A stretch of 41,633 nucleotides of DNA from a virus. How positions within the stretch are numbered: position 1 is the first letter of the stretch; each line of letters starts with the position of its first letter. Positions 38,059-41,633 of this stretch are shown in pieces. A program made the translations under genes and the position numbers. The stretch spans positions 1 to 41,633 of the IMG/VR virus record IMGVR_UViG_3300011115_000294. One strand, given 5' to 3'. The notes beneath the pieces are model-generated. The model made no database searches. It was not told the origin of the DNA and worked only from the letters and a program-made list of their open reading frames with translations.

Positions 38059-38261
38059 TGTCTACCAACGAATGGGCTGGCTTGGCTGTTGCCACTGCCA
38101 CAATAGTTGCCAGCTTTGCTGGCTCAGTTCGTTGGTTAGTTAAGCACTACCTCACAGAATTGAAACCAAATTCAGGCAGCTCGATGCGTGACTCACTCGA
38201 CAGATTAGAACTTCGTGTTGACAGCCTGTATGAACTAGTAGCTGGAAAGAATCGTGAATGA
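38058..38261 (+). CDS. Membrane-anchored coiled-coil protein of the lysis cassette
   Basis: 67 residues from ATG 38058 (TAATG overlap). One transmembrane helix (about 7-26: AGLAVATATIVASFAGSVRW) and a C-terminal heptad segment (MRDSLDRLELRVDSLYELVAG). This topology resembles second holins or holin regulators. Overlaps the endolysin start by four bases (ATGA). Confidence 0.65.
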   Translation: MSTNEWAGLAVATATIVASFAGSVRWLVKHYLTELKPNSGSSMRDSLDRLELRVDSLYELVAGKNRE

Positions 38262-38764
38262 CAACTGTAGCCAAGAAAGCCACTCCTGCTGCAATTGCTG
38301 TGCTCCGTCAAGCGACGGCACTGCAACCAAAGCGGAAGAAAGCAAGCGATGGTCTTCTACCATCTGCTGCTCATGTCAAACAAAGCCCGACTTCGGACCA
38401 CAATACTGGGCTAGCAGTAGATCTGACACATGATCCTGCAAACGGTATTGATTGCTTTGATATCTTTCAGAAGCTTAAAGAAGACAAGCGTGTTAAGTAT
38501 TTAATTTTTACTGGCAAGATCTGGTCAAAAGAAAAAGCTAAAGCAGGAGACCGTAACTATACAGGTAGCAACTTGCATCACAAGCATCTTCATATATCTA
38601 TCAATGATGGCATGGGTAATGACACCAGCCCATGGTTCTGGTGGATGAATCAACCTAAATTAATTAATCAGGTTAAGGCAGTAATTGCTGCCGTACCAGT
38701 AAAGAAAGCTTACCCAGCAGAAGATACATCTAAATGCTGTCAGCACTGTCCGTCTAAGAAGTAG
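38258..38764 (+). CDS. M15-family peptidase endolysin
   Basis: 168 residues. Zinc-binding M15 motif: SDHNTGLAVDLTHD with H48 and D55, then HHKHLHISI with the last metal histidine at 110-112. This is the D-alanyl-D-alanine carboxypeptidase / L-Ala-D-Glu peptidase fold. A Cys/Lys-rich tail (CCQHCPSKK) with three cysteines ends the protein. There is no signal peptide, so a holin is needed for export. It cleaves peptidoglycan stem peptides and complements the transglycosylase made from the left arm. Confidence 0.82.
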   Translation: MTTVAKKATPAAIAVLRQATALQPKRKKASDGLLPSAAHVKQSPTSDHNTGLAVDLTHDPANGIDCFDIFQKLKEDKRVKYLIFTGKIWSKEKAKAGDRNYTGSNLHHKHLHISINDGMGNDTSPWFWWMNQPKLINQVKAVIAAVPVKKAYPAEDTSKCCQHCPSKK

Positions 38765-38773
38765 GGGTAAATC

Positions 38774-40681
38774 GTGGCAACGACCAACAAGTATCTTAAA
38801 GGTGATCTACCTATTGCTATTAGCACTAACGTGCCTACAGCATTGGTTCGCTACGGCAGGGAAGACTTTGCTGCAAGCTATGCCATTGGTAACACACCTT
38901 GGTTATCAGCTGCATCTGACAACAACCGTATCAGTCGTATCACTACGACTTACCAGAAGGAACGTATTGACCAAGGAACATTGACTGGCGAACAGTCATT
39001 GACAAACTGGTGGTTACGGTCTGCTACATCATGGCATCATGGTGCGGGCGAGCAATACTATGACGCTGACAGTAGTGATCTTTATCGCTATTATGAATCA
39101 AACAACATAGACCCATGGACTCTTGGTGAATTAAAACTTCTACCTGCTACAACAAACCTAACAACTTCTTCAGCCACTAGTCCTGCCACGGTATCTAGCG
39201 GAACATTTTATATTTCTGGTGGTGCTGTTAAATTCTATAACGGATCAACTACCACAACAACATCATTAGGAACATCAACAACTGCACAAACTTTAACATC
39301 AGATGGAACCTATGCATTGGTAGGAACTAACGATGGTATCTATCAGGTAACCACAGCGTTAGCTGTGACTAAGTTATACTCCAAGAAGACAGGTGTTACC
39401 ACACAAACAGTTCAATCTATTGCATATGTCAAAGATAGAATTGTTGCTGGAGTTATGCACGATAACACAGATATGAATCTCTATGAGTTGGCAAGAAATC
39501 CAACCAGTCCACCTGTAAACATGGCTAGTGGTGATATAAGGTTTACCTTTGCCAATTCATCTATAACATTTAATTCAATTGCAGAATTACCAAGTGCTGT
39601 TGTGGTTGCCTATACACAAGGTGCTATATCACGTGTTCAAATGTACACAATTAATCCAACCTCACCTACCGCTGCAATAGTTGGACCAACTATCATTGCT
39701 GAGTTACCTCGTGGTGAAACAGTTAATCAACTGCGAACATACCTTAATGAGTTTGTAATCCTTGCTACAACAAAAGGTTTACGTATTGGAACTATTGGGA
39801 CAGATGGTCAATCATTTACTTACGGTCCCATCAACGTCGATGGCGATGTAAAAGATGTAGCACAAGATGAATCATATGTATATGCGACAAGATCAAATCT
39901 TGTTTCAGGTTCTGCTGGGTTATGGCGTCTTAATCTTGGTCAAGTGATTGACAACGGTTATGCCTACGCTCCAGATCTTGTAACAGATAGCAATGCTCCT
40001 AACGGTGTAGCTTTTGTTGGAACTACTGGATTAAAATTTATGACATCCTCATCTGGCACATGGGTAGAACATGCAACTACCTTGGCTGCATCTGGCTACC
40101 TTAGCTCTGGATTAATCCGATGGGGTACTGGAGAAAAAAAACAACCAGTATCACTAAGCATTAAGTCAGATCCAGATTCCAGTGGAACACTTGGGTTTAA
40201 CCTTGATGATAACGCTGACCAACTATTAACAACTGGAACAGTTCCATTTGGTCCTAACACTGAAGCTGCGCTTGCTAGTTATATATCACCAGCTGACGTA
40301 TTCCAAGTTACATTTAATTTTGCGCGAGATACAACTACATCATCACTTGGACCAACGCTAACTGAATGGCAAGTACGTGCTCTTCCATCACCACTGCGTT
40401 CACGAACAATAACAATACCTTTGCTTTGCTATGAGGAAGAAAGAGATCCAAATGGAAACACACGAGTCTCAAACCCATGGGAGAGAATCCAATACCTTGA
40501 GTCTATTGAGCAGAATGGCGGAGCAGTACTCTACCAAGATTTCAACTCAGGAGAAGAAAGAATCTGTGTTATCCGTGCTATTCAGTTTGAGCAAACTGCA
40601 CCTCCCACTTTTGCAAGCGGGTTCGGCGGTATCGTCACACTGCAATTGCAAACAATTGACACAGAAGAAGTAGTAGTTTGA
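38774..40681 (+). CDS. Large tail protein, possible beta-propeller
   Basis: 635 residues from a GTG start. The N-terminus (LVRYGREDFAASYAIGNTPWLSAASDNNRISRI) and QSLTNWWLRSATSWHHGAGEQYY belong to a tail-protein type seen in actinophages. The middle carries repeated blade-like beta segments (TSDGTYALVGTNDGIYQVT, YVKDRIVAGV, VAQDESYVYATR). The C-terminus is a beta domain (RSRTITIPLLCYEEERDPNG) like distal-tail or tail-tip proteins. Its place after lysis genes is unusual but recurs in related environmental phages. Confidence 0.65.
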   Translation: MATTNKYLKGDLPIAISTNVPTALVRYGREDFAASYAIGNTPWLSAASDNNRISRITTTYQKERIDQGTLTGEQSLTNWWLRSATSWHHGAGEQYYDADSSDLYRYYESNNIDPWTLGELKLLPATTNLTTSSATSPATVSSGTFYISGGAVKFYNGSTTTTTSLGTSTTAQTLTSDGTYALVGTNDGIYQVTTALAVTKLYSKKTGVTTQTVQSIAYVKDRIVAGVMHDNTDMNLYELARNPTSPPVNMASGDIRFTFANSSITFNSIAELPSAVVVAYTQGAISRVQMYTINPTSPTAAIVGPTIIAELPRGETVNQLRTYLNEFVILATTKGLRIGTIGTDGQSFTYGPINVDGDVKDVAQDESYVYATRSNLVSGSAGLWRLNLGQVIDNGYAYAPDLVTDSNAPNGVAFVGTTGLKFMTSSSGTWVEHATTLAASGYLSSGLIRWGTGEKKQPVSLSIKSDPDSSGTLGFNLDDNADQLLTTGTVPFGPNTEAALASYISPADVFQVTFNFARDTTTSSLGPTLTEWQVRALPSPLRSRTITIPLLCYEEERDPNGNTRVSNPWERIQYLESIEQNGGAVLYQDFNSGEERICVIRAIQFEQTAPPTFASGFGGIVTLQLQTIDTEEVVV

Positions 40682-40893
40682 TTGAAACATATTTACCGTT
40701 AGTACTACCAGAAGAAAGATCGCCATTGGTTACACAAGTACGTGTAGCTCTTAATGTTGCTGGTGATGATCGGCTAGATGCTCCCCTACAGGAATTACTT
40801 AAAGGGTTGCAGCATCGCTATGACATCCCAGCAGTCGGGTGCATCAATAAAGCCACGCTGGATGCGCTCGCAGTTGCTCCACCAGAATGGTAG
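40678..40893 (+). CDS. Peptidoglycan-binding-like miniprotein
   Basis: 71 residues from a TTG overlapping the previous stop (TTGA). The second half (LLKGLQHRYDIPAVGCINKATLDAL) matches the PG-binding-1 pattern of a helix, L..G.ID..T...L. The N-terminus is Pro/Leu-rich. No signal peptide or catalytic domain. It may be a detached wall-binding part of an endolysin or a tail-tip accessory. Last gene of the late operon. Confidence 0.65.
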   Translation: MIETYLPLVLPEERSPLVTQVRVALNVAGDDRLDAPLQELLKGLQHRYDIPAVGCINKATLDALAVAPPEW

Positions 40894-40903
40894 GGCTGAA
40901 GGA

Positions 40904-40937
40904 GAGGGGGAATCAGAAATGATTCCCCCTCTTTTTT
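40904..40937 (+). terminator. Strong terminator of the late operon
   Basis: Perfect 12-bp stem (40904-40915 with 40920-40931) capped by a GAAA tetraloop and followed by six T residues, 11 bases after the last late gene. It sits three bases before the convergent methyltransferase stop; the opposite strand lacks a T-run, so it acts mainly rightward. Confidence 0.92.
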
Positions 40938-40940
40938 CAT

Positions 40941-41522
40941 TTATATAATCTTTCTTAACCAGAGTTGGTAGTTGTCTTCTATTCTTTCCACTCTTCCAAT
41001 AAGTAAATGAAGTAATGCATCTATCGCATAACGTGGATCATAGAAGTCACCCTTGCCTAGACTCCATCCATAATCATCGAAGGCAATGATGCCACCGACC
41101 TTGAGTTTGTCATAGGCATTTGACCCATCACGCAACACAGCAAAGGCGGTATGGTCTCCATCTACATAGATGAAGTCAAAGATTTGCTCATCACCTATAC
41201 CAGCAAAATATCTATCGCTGGTCATCTGCATTGTTAATACTTGGTTGTCGGCAAGAGCTTTTGCGTTCTTCTCTTGGTATGTTTTGTATACATCTTTCCA
41301 GTCCATATTGTGATGGACTGCCTCATCAGAACCTTCCCATGTATCTACATCTACAAGGAATGAATGCGGTTGCTTGAGAATATTCTCGACCATCCACTTG
41401 GTTGCATCCCCTGTATAAGCACCAATCTGAAGGCACTTGATCTCCTTGTCTGCCAGAGGCAGAAGGTTTCTTTCAAAGTTTGCCTTTGCATCTGTTGATT
41501 CAAACCAATTTGGATATGTCAT
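40941..41522 (-). CDS. SAM-dependent methyltransferase (Methyltransf_24-like)
   Basis: 193 residues. Class I Rossmann motifs: CLQIGAYTGDA (30-40, SAM-binding glycine loop), FLVDVDTWEGSD (D58-D60), FDFIYVDGDHTAFAVLRD and KLKVGGIIAFDDYGW. This is the pattern of Methyltransf_24/TylF-like enzymes that methylate sugars or small molecules in phage and cell-surface loci. AGGAAGTT precedes the ATG at 41522. It is the sole minus-strand gene of the right end, convergent with the late operon and divergent from the nuclease gene. Target unknown; a sugar or virion glycan is possible given the glycosyltransferase at 6974. Confidence 0.8.
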   Translation of the reverse strand: MTYPNWFESTDAKANFERNLLPLADKEIKCLQIGAYTGDATKWMVENILKQPHSFLVDVDTWEGSDEAVHHNMDWKDVYKTYQEKNAKALADNQVLTMQMTSDRYFAGIGDEQIFDFIYVDGDHTAFAVLRDGSNAYDKLKVGGIIAFDDYGWSLGKGDFYDPRYAIDALLHLLIGRVERIEDNYQLWLRKII

Positions 41523-41619
41523 AACTTCCTATTCTCTTTCATCGGCTCGCCCTATGGCGAGCCTTTCCCGCCCACCACCCCTCTACCCTATACCAATGCT
41601 GGTAAAAAAGAAAGGCGTG
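41444..41619. repeat. Terminal direct repeat, right copy
   Basis: Right-hand copy of bases 1-176, with a single A/G difference. After 41619 the two copies diverge: the left copy continues into the nuclease gene, while the right copy ends in 14 bases that are the reverse complement of 110-123. Confidence 0.95.
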
Positions 41620-41633
41620 AAAGGCTCGCCATA
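41620..41633. repeat. 14-base inverted copy of the leader hairpin at the window end
   Basis: AAAGGCTCGCCATA is the exact reverse complement of 110-123 (and of 41553-41566). It replaces the sequence that follows the repeat at the left end. It may be an assembly fold-back artefact or a real alternative junction. Confidence 0.8.

Noticed and set aside
14943-40893. Siphovirus-type tail module with tape measure
   Set aside because: No tube protein, tail-assembly chaperone frameshift or tape measure in the usual place; the giant gene lies upstream of scaffold and coat.
1-41633. Temperate life style
   Set aside because: No integrase, excisionase, repressor or partition gene was recognised on either strand.

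Overview
The window is one essentially complete genome of a tailed double-stranded DNA phage. The first 176 bases recur at 41444-41619 with a single mismatch, so the molecule closes on itself at about 41,443 bp; position 1 is an arbitrary break in a circular or circularly permuted map. A WhiB-family protein (3059-3316), actinophage-like small genes (GP88-like, DUF932-like) and intermediate base composition point to an actinobacterial host. The moderate GC, the Gly-rich and Mtd_N-type tail genes and the conserved small genes resemble metagenomic phages of freshwater actinobacteria; that ecological placement is inference. No integrase, repressor, reverse transcriptase, CRISPR array, tRNA gene or IS was found, so a strictly lytic life style is likely. 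No tail-tube or tape-measure gene is recognisable, and the head genes (N4-gp56/P22-like coat, acidic scaffold, large ejection-type protein) fit a podovirus best.

Layout. (1) 219-7735, plus strand: replication, recombination and regulation. It holds a RecB/Cas4-like nuclease split in two by a small zinc-ribbon gene, a RecA/DnaB-like ATPase, two further PD-(D/E)XK nucleases, WhiB, a secreted lytic transglycosylase, a primase split into CHC2 zinc-finger and TOPRIM genes with a proteasome-beta/HslV-like peptidase gene between them, an Nmad1-like protein, endonuclease VII, a sigma-like factor, an FmdB-type zinc ribbon and a GT-A glycosyltransferase. (2) 7722-14013, minus strand: about 17 small, tightly overlapping accessory genes, including DUF932-like and GP88-like proteins and several cysteine-rich or single-membrane-span miniproteins. 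A consensus promoter at 14110-14137 drives this cluster. It is punctuated by a family of stem-loops followed by a CGAAAGGA ribosome-binding motif, and it ends in a terminator inside the glycosyltransferase gene. (3) 14100-14942: divergent control region with two consensus promoters, repeats, one small plus-strand gene and two terminators. (4) 14943-40893, plus strand: terminase, portal, LysM proteins, a 1651-residue virion protein, scaffold, coat, connector, fibres, holin, M15 endolysin, a further tail protein and a peptidoglycan-binding-like miniprotein, closed by a strong terminator. (5) 40941-41522, minus strand: a methyltransferase whose 5' end reappears at 1-79.

How the genes work together. 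The left arm supplies helicase, primase and recombination nucleases but no DNA polymerase, so host replication polymerases are presumably used. WhiB and the sigma-like protein are candidates for redirecting host transcription. Cell-wall functions are spread over the genome: an exported transglycosylase in the early region, three LysM virion proteins, an M15 peptidase and a PG-binding module. The most unusual item is the proteasome-like peptidase with its catalytic residues apparently intact. Next are the split Fe-S nuclease and the covarying stem-loop leaders of the middle cluster.
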